64,000 nucleotides of DNA from Caulobacteraceae bacterium (GTDB lineage: Bacteria; Pseudomonadota; Alphaproteobacteria; Caulobacterales; Caulobacteraceae): NCBI GenBank assembly GCA_031291645.1, contig JARLIQ010000115.1, positions 1 through 64,000 on the forward strand, written 5' to 3'. Positions 42,159 through 51,011 of the stretch are shown here, piece by piece. The position numbers were made by a program, and so were the translations under genes. Numbering within the stretch: position 1 is the stretch's first letter; every line of letters begins with the position of its first letter. The notes beneath the pieces are model-generated. The model searched no databases. It saw only the letters and a program-made list of their open reading frames with translations, and was not told the origin of the DNA.

Positions 42159-43058
42159 TCAACGGTCCTGGTCGGACGCCTTCGGCGAGCCGTCCTCGCC
42201 GATGTCGAAAGTCATCCAGCTCGACCAGTATCCTTCGAGTTCGCGCAACCGCGGCTGGGCCTGCGGCCAGATCTCCAGCCCCACAGCGTTCACCAGGGCT
42301 TCGCCGAACAACAGCGGCAGGGCCAGGCTGTCCCAGATGCTGTCAGTGCCGACCTTGAGCGCGAAGATGGTGCTGGCGTAGGCCGAGATCGGCGAGATCC
42401 ACTCGTCGGTGATCAGCACGATCTTGCAGCCCTTGGCCGACGCCCGCCGGGCCAGCTCGATCGCGCCGCGCTGATAGCGGCGGATGTCCATCGCAATCAG
42501 CACGTCCTTGGGCCGCATGTCGGCGATCTGTTCGACCGCGTCCAGGCTGCTGGCGTCCATCAGCCGCACGTCCGGCCGCAGGGCGTGCAGGGTCAGGGCC
42601 ATGTGAGCCGTCACCGTGCGCGTCATCCGTCCGCCGGCCAGGAAGATGCGGCGCGACCGGTCGGACAACAGGCTGACCACTTCGCGGAAGTCGCCCTCCT
42701 GAAACCGTCCGGCCGATTCGCGGATATGGCCGCTGACCTCGTCGAACATGGCCAGGAATCCCGGCCCTTCCGGCCGAGCGCGGGTGGACAGCGCCCGTTG
42801 CTTGTCAATCGGGGACAGGAATTGGGCCTCGATCTCGCCCCGCATCGCCTCGCGGAAGGCGATGAAGTTGGGATAGCCCAGCCGGCTGACGAAACGGGTG
42901 ATGGTCGCGGCGCTGACGTGGGCCTTCTGGGCCAGCTCCGAAATCGTTCCAAGGCCCGATAGCGGATAGCCGCTGAGGATGGCGTGTGCGACCTTCTTTT
43001 CGGTGTCGGTCAGTGTTCCCCAGGCCGCCTTGATGGTTTCGGATGCGGTGTTCTGCAC
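42159..43058 (-). CDS. MurR/RpiR-family regulator
   Basis: 299 residues from GTG preceded by GAGGA. An N-terminal HTH_6 domain (LTDTEKKVAHAILSG, then TISELAQKAHVSAATITRFVSRLGYPNF) is followed by a SIS sugar-isomerase fold with RRIFLAGGRMTRTVTAHMAL and KGCKIVLITDEWISPIS. Such proteins sense phosphosugars or, in several proteobacteria, amine/amino acid catabolites. It is divergent from the aldehyde dehydrogenase gene, with two copies of a GAAAA(G/T)TTTATTT element between them, its probable operators. Confidence 0.9.
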   Translation of the reverse strand: MQNTASETIKAAWGTLTDTEKKVAHAILSGYPLSGLGTISELAQKAHVSAATITRFVSRLGYPNFIAFREAMRGEIEAQFLSPIDKQRALSTRARPEGPGFLAMFDEVSGHIRESAGRFQEGDFREVVSLLSDRSRRIFLAGGRMTRTVTAHMALTLHALRPDVRLMDASSLDAVEQIADMRPKDVLIAMDIRRYQRGAIELARRASAKGCKIVLITDEWISPISAYASTIFALKVGTDSIWDSLALPLLFGEALVNAVGLEIWPQAQPRLRELEGYWSSWMTFDIGEDGSPKASDQDR

Positions 43059-43092
43059 AGATTTTCCTCGGCGGCGGACCAGCGGGCGGCGC

Positions 43093-43147
43093 CAAAATAA
43101 AATTTTCTATAGGCAGCCAGAAAGCCAGTGTTGAAAAGTTTATTTCA
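43093..43147. promoter_or_regulatory. Paired candidate RpiR operators
   Basis: Two related AT-rich elements in opposite orientation: GAAAATTTTATTTT on the minus strand (43094-43107) and GAAAAGTTTATTTC on the plus strand (43133-43146), 12 of 14 bases alike. The second is also a dyad, TGAAA-N6-TTTCA (43132-43147), a common shape for RpiR operators. They sit in the 126-bp divergent promoter between regulator and aldehyde dehydrogenase. Confidence 0.6.
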
Positions 43148-43184
43148 TGCCCCTAGCGTCCGGTCATCTTAGCATCAAGGCGGC

Positions 43185-44579
43185 GTGGCGGTGGATTCAA
43201 ACCTTAGTTGTATCTCGCCGATCGACGGATCGGTCTTTGTCGAACGCCCCTGCGCCAGCGGCGCTGAGACGGACGCAGCGCTGGACGCCGCCGTCGCCGC
43301 CGCTCGCGCCTGGCGCGCCGAACCGCTGGCCCAGCGCGCTCGACTGTGCCGGACCTTCGTCGAGCGGGTGTTCGCCGATTCCAGGCGGCTGAGCCTGGAG
43401 CTCGCCCGCCAGATGGGCCGGCCGATCGCCTATGGCCCCGGCGAGATCGGCGGCTTTCGCCAGCGCGCCCTGCGCATGATCGAACTGGCGGACGAAGCCC
43501 TGGCCGACATCGTGACCGCGACCCCGCCGCCCGGCCGGCGCTTCATCCGCCGCGAGCCGCTCGGCGTCTTCCTGACCATCGCGCCCTGGAACTATCCCTA
43601 CCTGACCGCGGTCAACAGCATCGTCCCGGCCCTGATGGCGGGCAACGCGGTGGTGCTCAAGCACTCGCACCAGACCCCGCTGGTGGCCGAGCGGCTGGTC
43701 GAGGCGGCGCAGGGCGTGCTGCCGGACGGTCTCTTCAGCTATCTGCACCTGGGCCGCGAGGCGACGGCGCGGCTGGTCGGCGATCCGCGCATCGCCGGCG
43801 CCGCCTTCACCGGCTCGGTCGCGGGCGGGGTCGATATCGAACAGGCCGCCGCCGGGCGGTTCATCCCGGTGGGGCTCGAGCTGGGCGGCAAGGACCCGGC
43901 CTATGTCCGCGCCGACGCGGATGTCGCCTCGGCGGTGGAGAACTTGGTCGACGGCGCCTTCTTCAATTCGGGCCAGAGCTGCTGCGGCATCGAGCGGATC
44001 TACGTCGCAAGGCCGCTGTTCAGGGATTTCGTCGAAGCCTTCCGCGCCCTGACGCTCGCCTACCGGCTGGGCGATCCGCTGGATCCGTCGACGACCCTCG
44101 GGCCCCTGGTCCGCGCCCAGGCCGCCCGCTTCGTCCAGGGCCAGATCGACGAGGCGGTGGCCGCGGGCGCCAAGGCGCTGGTCCCGCGCGACGCCTTCCC
44201 GGGCGTCGATCCGGCGTCGGCCTATCTGGCGCCCCAGGTGCTGGTCGATGTCGATCATTCCATGCGGGTGATGCGCGAGGAGACGTTCGGCCCGGTGGTC
44301 GGGATCATGCCGGTCGAGGACGACGCCGAGGCCCTGGCGCTGATGAACGATTCCGACCTCGGCCTGACCGCCAGCCTCTGGACCCGGGATACGGACGCGG
44401 CCCTGGCCCTGGGCGGCGAGCTCGCGACCGGCACGGTGTTCCTGAACCGCTGCGACTACCTGGACCCGGACCTGGCCTGGACGGGGGCCAAGAATTCCGG
44501 CCGCGGCTGCTCGCTCTCGCTGCTGGGCTATGGTCAGCTCACCCGAGCCAAGTCGTACAATTTCGCAAGGGCCCTGTAG
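43185..44579 (+). CDS. Aldehyde dehydrogenase
   Basis: 464 residues from GTG 43185, with a second GTG two codons later. The catalytic motif set is complete: IAPWNYPYLTAVNS (Asn), VVLKHSHQTP with the cofactor Lys retained, VGLELGGKDPAYV (Glu) and FNSGQSCCGIERI (Cys). It most resembles the aldehyde dehydrogenases found next to glutamine-synthetase-like ligases. It heads an apparent operon with an iron-type alcohol dehydrogenase (19-bp gap) and a GS-like enzyme, so it likely oxidises the aldehyde formed by that dehydrogenase. Confidence 0.88.
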   Translation: MAVDSNLSCISPIDGSVFVERPCASGAETDAALDAAVAAARAWRAEPLAQRARLCRTFVERVFADSRRLSLELARQMGRPIAYGPGEIGGFRQRALRMIELADEALADIVTATPPPGRRFIRREPLGVFLTIAPWNYPYLTAVNSIVPALMAGNAVVLKHSHQTPLVAERLVEAAQGVLPDGLFSYLHLGREATARLVGDPRIAGAAFTGSVAGGVDIEQAAAGRFIPVGLELGGKDPAYVRADADVASAVENLVDGAFFNSGQSCCGIERIYVARPLFRDFVEAFRALTLAYRLGDPLDPSTTLGPLVRAQAARFVQGQIDEAVAAGAKALVPRDAFPGVDPASAYLAPQVLVDVDHSMRVMREETFGPVVGIMPVEDDAEALALMNDSDLGLTASLWTRDTDAALALGGELATGTVFLNRCDYLDPDLAWTGAKNSGRGCSLSLLGYGQLTRAKSYNFARAL

Positions 44580-44598
44580 CGCGCATGACCAGGCTGAC

Positions 44599-45771
44599 AT
44601 GACCAAGCTGACCGGCAACTGGAACTATCCGACCAGCATCCGCTTCGGCCCCGGCCGCATCGCCGAGCTGGCCGACGCGTGCCGCGCGACGGGGATCGCC
44701 CGGCCGCTGCTGGTCACCGACCGGGGCCTCGCGGACAATCCGATGATCGCCGAGGCGCTGGCGGCCGTGCGCGCCGCCGGGTTGGATGCGGCGCTGTTCA
44801 GCGACATCGCCAGCGATCCGACCGGCGACGACGTGGCGCGCGGCGGCGCGGCGCTCAAGGCCCACAAGGGCGACGGCGTCATCGCCTTCGGCGGCGGCAG
44901 TTCGCTGGACGCGGGCAAGGCCATCGCCTTCGCCACCCTGCAGGACCGGCCGCTCTGGGCGTTCGAGGACGTGGGCGACAACTTCAAGCTGGCCGACCCG
45001 GCCCGCATCCTGCCGGTGGTCGCCGTGCCAACCACGGCCGGGACGGGCTCGGAAGTCGGCCGGGCCAGCGTGATCAAGGACGAGGACGCCCAGCTCAAGC
45101 GCATCATCTTCCACCCCCTGATGCTGCCCAGGATCGTCATCGCCGACCCGGTCCTGACCATTGGACTGCCTGCAAAGCTGACGGCCGCGGTCGGGATGGA
45201 CGCCCTGTCGCACAACCTCGAAGCCTTCTTCGCGCCCGGCTACCACCCCTTCGCCCGCGGCATCGCCGTCGAGGGCGCGCGGATGGTCAAGGACTGGCTG
45301 CCGACCGCGGTGCGCGAGCCGGCCAACATCGAAGCCAGGGCCAACATGCTGGCCGCGTCCCAGGCGGGCGCCACCGCCTTCCAGCGGGGACTCGGCGCCA
45401 TGCACGCCCTGGCCCATCCGCTGGGCGCGCTCTACGGCGTCCACCACGGGCTGCTGAACGCCGTGCTGATGCCCTACGTCCTGGTCGCCAACCGCGGCGC
45501 GATCGAGGGCGAGGCGGCCTATCTCGCCCGCTGCCTCGGCATCGGCGGCGGGCTGGACGAGGTCCTGGCCTGGGTGCTGGCGTTGCGGCGCGAGGTGGGC
45601 GTGCCGGCGACCCTCGCCGAGGTGGGCGTGCCCGCCGACGAGGTCGCCCGCGTCGCCCGGATGGCGGTCGAGGACCCCTCCGCCGGCACCAATCCGATCG
45701 CCTTCGACGCCGCCGACTACGCCGCCCTGTTCGAGGCGGCGCTGGCCGGCGCCCTGCCCAAGGCCGCCTGA
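44599..45771 (+). CDS. Iron-containing alcohol dehydrogenase
   Basis: 390 residues. The NAD motif region VIAFGGGSSLDAGKAIAFA and the metal-binding segment HALAHPLGALYGVHHGLLNAVLMP (three His) with GMDALSHNLEAFF are typical of group III Fe-ADHs. TTAGTGSEVGRASVI is the usual conserved stretch. It would oxidise a primary alcohol group to an aldehyde in the cytosol. Its place between the aldehyde dehydrogenase and the GS-like ligase suggests an amino alcohol substrate whose amine is first gamma-glutamylated. Confidence 0.9.
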   Translation: MTKLTGNWNYPTSIRFGPGRIAELADACRATGIARPLLVTDRGLADNPMIAEALAAVRAAGLDAALFSDIASDPTGDDVARGGAALKAHKGDGVIAFGGGSSLDAGKAIAFATLQDRPLWAFEDVGDNFKLADPARILPVVAVPTTAGTGSEVGRASVIKDEDAQLKRIIFHPLMLPRIVIADPVLTIGLPAKLTAAVGMDALSHNLEAFFAPGYHPFARGIAVEGARMVKDWLPTAVREPANIEARANMLAASQAGATAFQRGLGAMHALAHPLGALYGVHHGLLNAVLMPYVLVANRGAIEGEAAYLARCLGIGGGLDEVLAWVLALRREVGVPATLAEVGVPADEVARVARMAVEDPSAGTNPIAFDAADYAALFEAALAGALPKAA

Positions 45772-45782
45772 AGGACATCCCG

Positions 45783-47153
45783 ATGCCCGCAGACCTCGCC
45801 AACCTGACCACCGAAGCCCTGATCGAGCTGGCCCGCTCCGGCGCCTTCACCGCCTTCAAGGTCGGGGCGTTCGACATCGACGGGGTGCTGCGCGGCAAAT
45901 ACATGCACCGCGACAAGCTGATCTCGTCGCTGACCTCCGGCTTCGGCTTCTGCGACGTGGTGCTGGGCTGGGATTCCGAGGACCAGCTCTACGACAACGT
46001 GGCCTACACCGGCTGGCACACCGGCTATCCGGACGCCCAGGTCCGGCTGGTTCCCGGTACGGCGCGGCGCATTCCGTTCGAGGACCAGACGCTGCTGGTG
46101 CTGGGCGAGTTCGCCGGAAAGGCCGAGGCGATCTGCCCGCGGGGCCTGCTGCGCCGGGTGCTGGCCCGGGCCGAGCGGCTGGGCTTTTCCGCCAAGGCCG
46201 GGCTCGAGTTCGAGTTCTTCGTCTTCGACGAGACGCCCGACAGCATCCGCGAAAAGGGCTATCGGAACCTCAAGCCGATCACCCCCGGCAATTTCGGCTA
46301 TTCGGTGCTGCGCAGCTCCGTCCACGCCGAGCTGTACCATGAGATCCTCGAGACATGCGAAGCCATGCAGATGCCGCTCGAGGGCCTCCACACCGAAACC
46401 GGCCCCGGCGTCCTGGAAGCGGCCCTGCAGGCCGAGGGCGCGCTGGAAGCGGCCGACCGCGCCGCCCTGTTCAAGACCGTAGCCAAGATCATCGCCCAGC
46501 GCCGCGGTCTGATGGCCACCTTCATGGCCAAGTGGTCGCCCGATTGGCCCGGCCAGTCCGGCCACATCCACCTCTCCCTGGCCGACGCGGCGGGCAAGCC
46601 GGTGTTCCATCAGGAGGGCGCGAACCTCGGCATGTCCGACACCATGCGCTGGTTCGTCGGCGGCCAGCAGCGGCTGATGCCCGAGCTGCTCAGCATGATC
46701 GCCTGCACGGTGAACAGCTTCACCCGACTGGTCCCGGGCTTCTGGGCGCCGACCGACGCGACCTGGGGGGCTGAGAACCGCACCACCGCGCTTCGGGTGA
46801 TCGGGGGCGGTCCCAAGAGCCAGCGGGTCGAGTACCGGGTCGCCGCCGCGGACATCAATCCCTACATCGCCCTCGCTGCGGCCCTAGGTTCGGGCCTGTG
46901 GGGGATCGAGAACCGCATCGAACCGACCGAACCGGTCAGCGGCAACGCGTACGACCAGAGCTTCCCCGCCGAACTTCGCTTTCCGGCCACCTTGAGCGAG
47001 GCGGCCGAGCGGCTGAAGGGCTCGGAGGCGGCCAAGGCCCTGTTCGGCGAGGCCTTCGTCGACCACTACGCCAACACCCGGCTCTGGGAAGAGCGTCAGT
47101 TCCGCCGTTCGGTCACGAGTTGGGAGCTCGAACGGTACTTCGAGATCATCTGA
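45783..47153 (+). CDS. Glutamine synthetase-family ligase (gamma-glutamyl-amine synthetase-like)
   Basis: 456 residues, shaped like GS-I: N-terminal beta-grasp (KVGAFDIDGVLRGKYMH), then catalytic motifs GLEFEFFVFDE, HTETGPGVLEAAL, GQSGHIHLSL, WGAENRTTALRVIGGG and EYRVAAADINPYIALAAAL. The Asn-His-rich ammonium loop of true GlnA is altered, and the GKYMH start matches PuuA/IpuC/GlnA4-type enzymes that ligate glutamate to amines. With the two dehydrogenases it would form a route: glutamylate an amino alcohol, oxidise twice, release an acid. The final amidase is not seen here. Substrate not determined. Confidence 0.87.
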   Translation: MPADLANLTTEALIELARSGAFTAFKVGAFDIDGVLRGKYMHRDKLISSLTSGFGFCDVVLGWDSEDQLYDNVAYTGWHTGYPDAQVRLVPGTARRIPFEDQTLLVLGEFAGKAEAICPRGLLRRVLARAERLGFSAKAGLEFEFFVFDETPDSIREKGYRNLKPITPGNFGYSVLRSSVHAELYHEILETCEAMQMPLEGLHTETGPGVLEAALQAEGALEAADRAALFKTVAKIIAQRRGLMATFMAKWSPDWPGQSGHIHLSLADAAGKPVFHQEGANLGMSDTMRWFVGGQQRLMPELLSMIACTVNSFTRLVPGFWAPTDATWGAENRTTALRVIGGGPKSQRVEYRVAAADINPYIALAAALGSGLWGIENRIEPTEPVSGNAYDQSFPAELRFPATLSEAAERLKGSEAAKALFGEAFVDHYANTRLWEERQFRRSVTSWELERYFEII

Positions 47154-47269
47154 GCGTCCCGCCAGCGCTGACGGATCGCTCACCCCATCCCGCCGCCCTG
47201 AACGATGGACATCATCGCTCCACTCATTATATGACATTGATCATTCAACGATCGGTGAGGATCGATTCC

Positions 47270-48427
47270 ATGGTTCAGGCGGTGATTGCGGGTTTTGCGC
47301 GGACGCCCTTCCATTTCGCGCGCAAGGGGGCTCTGGCGGCGGTGCGGCCGGACGACCTAGCGGCGACGGCGATCAGGGCGCTAATAGACCGCACCGGCAT
47401 CGACCCGGCCAGCCTGGAGGACGTGCTCCTGGGCTGCGCCTATCCCGAAGCGGCGCAGGGAAACAACGTCGCCCGCATCGCTCTGTTGCTAGCGGGACTT
47501 CCGATCGAGATCGGCGGCATGACCGTCAACCGGTTCTGCGGCTCGTCCATGTCGGCGATCCACATCGCCGCCGGCCAGATCGCCATCGGCGCCGGCGAGG
47601 CCTTCATCTGCGGCGGGGTCGAGTCCATGACCCAGGTGCCCCAGGGCGGCTTCAACTTCTCGCCCAACCCCCGCTTCCGCCGGCCGGACCTGCCGGACGC
47701 CGACCTGATGACCGAGGCCTATATCTCGATGGGCGAGACGGCCGAGAACGTGGCGCGGCTCTATCAGGTTTCCCGCGCCGACCAGGAGAAACTGGCCTAC
47801 GCCTCCCAGCGAAAGGCGGCCGAGGCTCAGGCGGCCGGCCGGCTGAAGGACGAGATCGTCCCGGTGGCGACGGCCGACGGCCTGGTCGAACTGGACGGCT
47901 GCCTTCGGCCCCAGACCACGCTCGAGGGTCTCGCCACGCTCAAGCCGGCCTTCCGGCCGGACGGGCTGGTGACGGCCGGAACCGCCTCGCCGCTGACCGA
48001 CGGGGCCTCGGCGGTGCTGGTCTGTTCGGAGGGCTACGCTCGGGCGGAGGGGCTAAGGGTGCTCGCCCGGGTGCGCTCGGTCGCGGTCGCCGGCTGCCCG
48101 CCTGAGATCATGGGCATGGGTCCGGTTCCCGCGACCCAGAAGGCGCTGAAGCGCGCGGGCCTGACCATAGACGACATCGACGTGGTCGAGATCAACGAGG
48201 CGTTCGGCAGCCAGGCGGTCGCCTGCCTGCGCGAGCTGCGGATCGACGAAGAGAAGGTCAACATCGACGGCGGCGGCATCGCCATCGGCCACCCGCTGGG
48301 CGCGACCGGCGCACGGATCACCGGCAAGGCCGCCCAGATCATGACCCGCGAGGGCAAGGGCCTGGCGCTCTCGACCCAATGCATCGGCGGCGGTCAGGGG
48401 GTGGCCACCATCCTCGAAGCGGCCTGA
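47270..48427 (+). CDS. Acetyl-CoA acyltransferase (thiolase)
   Basis: 385 residues from ATG 47270 (GTGAGG upstream; an in-frame ATG at 47231 adds 13). The nucleophile is C90 (NRFCGSSMSAI), the His is in GGIAIGHPLGATGARI, and the second Cys is in STQCIGGGQG, all as in biosynthetic/degradative thiolases. Sequence around GGVESMTQVPQGG fits the FadA-like branch. It has no fad-type partner next door. Its upstream region carries ATTATATGA, also found in the efflux-operon operator at 50962. Confidence 0.9.
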   Translation: MVQAVIAGFARTPFHFARKGALAAVRPDDLAATAIRALIDRTGIDPASLEDVLLGCAYPEAAQGNNVARIALLLAGLPIEIGGMTVNRFCGSSMSAIHIAAGQIAIGAGEAFICGGVESMTQVPQGGFNFSPNPRFRRPDLPDADLMTEAYISMGETAENVARLYQVSRADQEKLAYASQRKAAEAQAAGRLKDEIVPVATADGLVELDGCLRPQTTLEGLATLKPAFRPDGLVTAGTASPLTDGASAVLVCSEGYARAEGLRVLARVRSVAVAGCPPEIMGMGPVPATQKALKRAGLTIDDIDVVEINEAFGSQAVACLRELRIDEEKVNIDGGGIAIGHPLGATGARITGKAAQIMTREGKGLALSTQCIGGGQGVATILEAA

Positions 48428-48457
48428 GCGCCATGGACGCCGACGCCGCCTCGCACG

Positions 48458-48475
48458 CCACGCGCCGGCGCGTGG
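48458..48475. terminator. Bidirectional terminator-like palindrome
   Basis: CCACGCGCCGGCGCGTGG, a perfect 18-base palindrome between the convergent thiolase and KAS II genes. It could form a 7-bp stem with a 4-base loop in RNA. No U-tract follows. Confidence 0.5.
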
Positions 48476-48503
48476 TGGGCGGCTTCTCGATCATCGGCCC
48501 GCG

Positions 48504-49763
48504 TCAGGTCCAGCGCTTGAAGATCACGCTGGCGTTCACCCCGCCGAAGCCGAAGCCGTTGGACAGCGCATAGTCCAGCTTCGCTGGCCGGGCGGTCAGG
48601 GCCACCAGGTCCAGGCCTTCGGCCAGCGGGTCCGGCGTCTGGAGGTTCAGGGTCGGCGGCAGGACCTGGTCGCGCAGCGCCAGGACGGTGAAGATCGCCT
48701 CCAGCCCGCCGGCCGCGCCGAGCAGATGGCCGGTGGCCGATTTGGTCGCGCTGACCGCCGGCCCATGGCCCTCGCCGAATACGGCGCGGATGGCCGCCAG
48801 TTCGCCCTTGTCGCCGACAGGGGTCGAGGTGGCGTGGGCGTTCAGATGGCCGATGGCGCCGGGCTCCAACCCTGCCTGGGCCAGGGCGATGCGCATGGCC
48901 CGCTGGGCGCCGTCGCCGTCTTCCGGCCCGGCCGTCAGGTGGTAGGCGTCGGCGCTGGTCCCATAGCCCACCAGTTCGGCGATCGGCCGGGCGCCGCGGG
49001 CCAGGGCGTGGTCCAGCGCTTCGATCACCAGGATGCCAGCGCCCTCGCCCATGACGAAGCCGTCGCGCGCCGCGTCGAACGGGCGCGAGGCCAGTTCGGG
49101 CGTGTCGTTGAAGCCGCTGGACAGGGCGCGGGCGGCGGCGAAGGCGCCCAGGCTGACCCGGTCGATCGCCGCCTCCGCACCGCCGCAGATGGCGATGTCG
49201 GCCTCGCCCGCGCGGATCAGCCGGGCGGCGTCGCCGATCGCCTGGACCCCGGCGGCGCAGGCCGTCACCGGCGCGCCGATCGGGCCCTTGTAGCCGTACC
49301 GGATCGAGACCCAGCCGGCGGCCAGGTTGATCAGGAAGGCCGGGACGGTGAAGGGCGACAGCCGCCGCACGCCGCGCGCGTCGGTGGTCCGCACCGCCTC
49401 GGCTATGGCGGGAAAGCCGCCAATGCCCGAGCCGATCACCGTTGCGGTGCGCAGGCGCTGCGCCTCGTCCTCGGGCGTCCAGCCGGCCTCGGCGATCGCC
49501 TCGTCCGCCGCGGCGAGCGCGAACTGGATGAAGCGGTCCATCTTCTTCTGGTCCTTGGGCGGAACCGCCCTGTCGATGTCGAACCCGCCGTCCTCGTCGG
49601 CCCCTGGGACCAGGCCGGCGACCTGGCACGGGACGTCCGGGGCGAGGTCGGCCGGCAGGCGGCGAAGGCCGGAGCGGCCGGCGAGGAGTTGGCTCCAGAC
49701 GTGCTCTTTCCCGCAACCCAGCGGAGAGACGACGCCCTGTCCCGTGACGACGATACGATGCAT
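48504..49763 (-). CDS. fabF: Beta-ketoacyl-ACP synthase II
   Basis: 419 residues with the KAS II catalytic set: nucleophile C169 (VTACAAGVQAIGDA), His in LNAHATSTPVGDKGE and His in SATGHLLGAAGG, plus the C-terminal SNGFGFGGVNASVIF. It elongates acyl-ACP with malonyl-ACP in fatty acid synthesis. It stands apart from the usual acpP-fabF cluster, so it may be a second KAS copy with a special role. It ends 6 bp from the efflux adaptor gene on the same strand, whose stop is at 49770, so the two could be cotranscribed. Confidence 0.85.
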   Translation of the reverse strand: MHRIVVTGQGVVSPLGCGKEHVWSQLLAGRSGLRRLPADLAPDVPCQVAGLVPGADEDGGFDIDRAVPPKDQKKMDRFIQFALAAADEAIAEAGWTPEDEAQRLRTATVIGSGIGGFPAIAEAVRTTDARGVRRLSPFTVPAFLINLAAGWVSIRYGYKGPIGAPVTACAAGVQAIGDAARLIRAGEADIAICGGAEAAIDRVSLGAFAAARALSSGFNDTPELASRPFDAARDGFVMGEGAGILVIEALDHALARGARPIAELVGYGTSADAYHLTAGPEDGDGAQRAMRIALAQAGLEPGAIGHLNAHATSTPVGDKGELAAIRAVFGEGHGPAVSATKSATGHLLGAAGGLEAIFTVLALRDQVLPPTLNLQTPDPLAEGLDLVALTARPAKLDYALSNGFGFGGVNASVIFKRWT

Positions 49764-49769
49764 GCGACC

Positions 49770-50924
49770 CTAGTGGCCTTGGCCGGCGGGCGCGGTCAAG
49801 CGCACGGTCACCGTGGTCGAGAGGCCCGGCCGCAGCCGGTCCAGGCCGGCCTGGCCGGGGTCGATCCGGATTCGCACCGGCACCCGCTGGACGATCTTGG
49901 TGAAGTTGCCCGTCCCCGGCTCGAACGGGAGCAGCGAGAACTGCGAGCCGGAGCCCGGGGCGAAGCTGTCGACCTCGCCCTTCAGCGCCTTGCCGGCCAG
50001 GGCGTCGACGCGGATCGTCGCCGGCTGGCCGGGCAGCATGCGAGAGACCTGGGTCTCCTTGAAGTTGGCGGTCACATAGAGGGCGCGCAGCGGCACGATG
50101 GTCAGCAGGCGGCTGCCGGGCTGGACGTAGTCGCCCGGCTCGACCTGCCGGTCGCCCACCACCCCGTCGATCGGCGCGCGGACCACCGTATGGCCCTGGT
50201 CCTGGCGCGCCAGGTCCAAGGCCGCCTGGGCCCGGCCGACGGCGGCCTGCGCCTCGGCCAGGGCGGCGGTCAGGGTCGCGCGCTTGGCGCGGGTGACGGC
50301 GGCCTGGTTGCGGCTGACGTCCAGCTCGGCCCGGCTGTGGGCGGCGTCGGACTGGGCGGTCACGGCGGCGGCCCGGTACTGGTCGGCGTCGCGCCGGGCC
50401 ACGGCGCCGGAGGCCACGAGGTTGTCGAACCGCGTCCGGTCGGCCTCGGCCCTGGAGGCCTGGGCGTCGGCCGAGGCGATGGCGGTCTGGGCGGCGCGGA
50501 CGTTCGAGGCGGCCAGCGCCTCCTCGGCGTCGAGCGAGGTCAGCGCGGCGCGCGCCGCCTCCACCCCGGCCTGGGCGTTGGCTAGGTCCGCGCTCGCCGC
50601 GGCGACCTTGGCGTCGAACTCCTCCGGATCGATGCGGATCAGAGGATCGCCGGCGCGGACCGGCTGGTTGTGGGCGACCAGCACCTCGGAGACCAGGCCG
50701 CGCACCTTGGGCGCGACGATCGAGCTGTCGGCCTGAAGATAGGCCGCGTCCGTGCTCTCCGCGGCCTTGGGCGCGGCGATGTAGGCCGCGCCGCCGGCGG
50801 CGAGCACGAGGGCTGCGCCCACCGCCAGGGTGGTCCGGCGCGAGAAGGGCGCGCGCCGCCGGGCCGAGGCGGCCGCGAGGTCGGCGTGGGTCGCGTCGCG
50901 AAGGGTGGTTTCGGTCATCGGCAT
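49770..50924 (-). CDS. EmrA-type membrane fusion protein (HlyD family)
   Basis: 384 residues; a second ATG lies two codons in. One N-terminal membrane helix (TTLAVGAALVLAAGGAAYIAA) precedes the barrel-sandwich half-motifs (VAPKVRGLVSEVLVAHNQPV and VVRAPIDGVVGDRQVEPGDYV), which flank a long Ala/Arg-rich coiled-coil hairpin (~95-205). It links an inner-membrane DHA2 pump to an outer-membrane channel. Divergent from the emrB-like gene with a palindromic operator between. Confidence 0.88.
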   Translation of the reverse strand: MPMTETTLRDATHADLAAASARRRAPFSRRTTLAVGAALVLAAGGAAYIAAPKAAESTDAAYLQADSSIVAPKVRGLVSEVLVAHNQPVRAGDPLIRIDPEEFDAKVAAASADLANAQAGVEAARAALTSLDAEEALAASNVRAAQTAIASADAQASRAEADRTRFDNLVASGAVARRDADQYRAAAVTAQSDAAHSRAELDVSRNQAAVTRAKRATLTAALAEAQAAVGRAQAALDLARQDQGHTVVRAPIDGVVGDRQVEPGDYVQPGSRLLTIVPLRALYVTANFKETQVSRMLPGQPATIRVDALAGKALKGEVDSFAPGSGSQFSLLPFEPGTGNFTKIVQRVPVRIRIDPGQAGLDRLRPGLSTTVTVRLTAPAGQGH

Positions 50925-50961
50925 GTCACCGGCTGGGGAGGAGGCGGCCTTGCGGTCCGAT

Positions 50962-50985
50962 ATTATATGATGCATGTAATATAAT
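50962..50985. promoter_or_regulatory. Palindromic operator of the efflux genes
   Basis: Perfect inverted arms ATTATAT and ATATAAT separated by 10 bases, in the AT-rich 87-bp gap between the divergent EmrA-like and EmrB-like genes. Its placement allows one repressor (TetR or MarR type, not encoded nearby) to control both promoters. Confidence 0.6.
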
Positions 50986-51011
50986 GGAACGCGGCTTTGC
51001 AAGAGGGCGAG

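Noticed and set aside
40258..42162. 634-codon minus-strand frame over the Rieske alpha/beta genes
   Set aside because: Antisense to a gene pair with intact Rieske and iron ligands; no recognisable domain.
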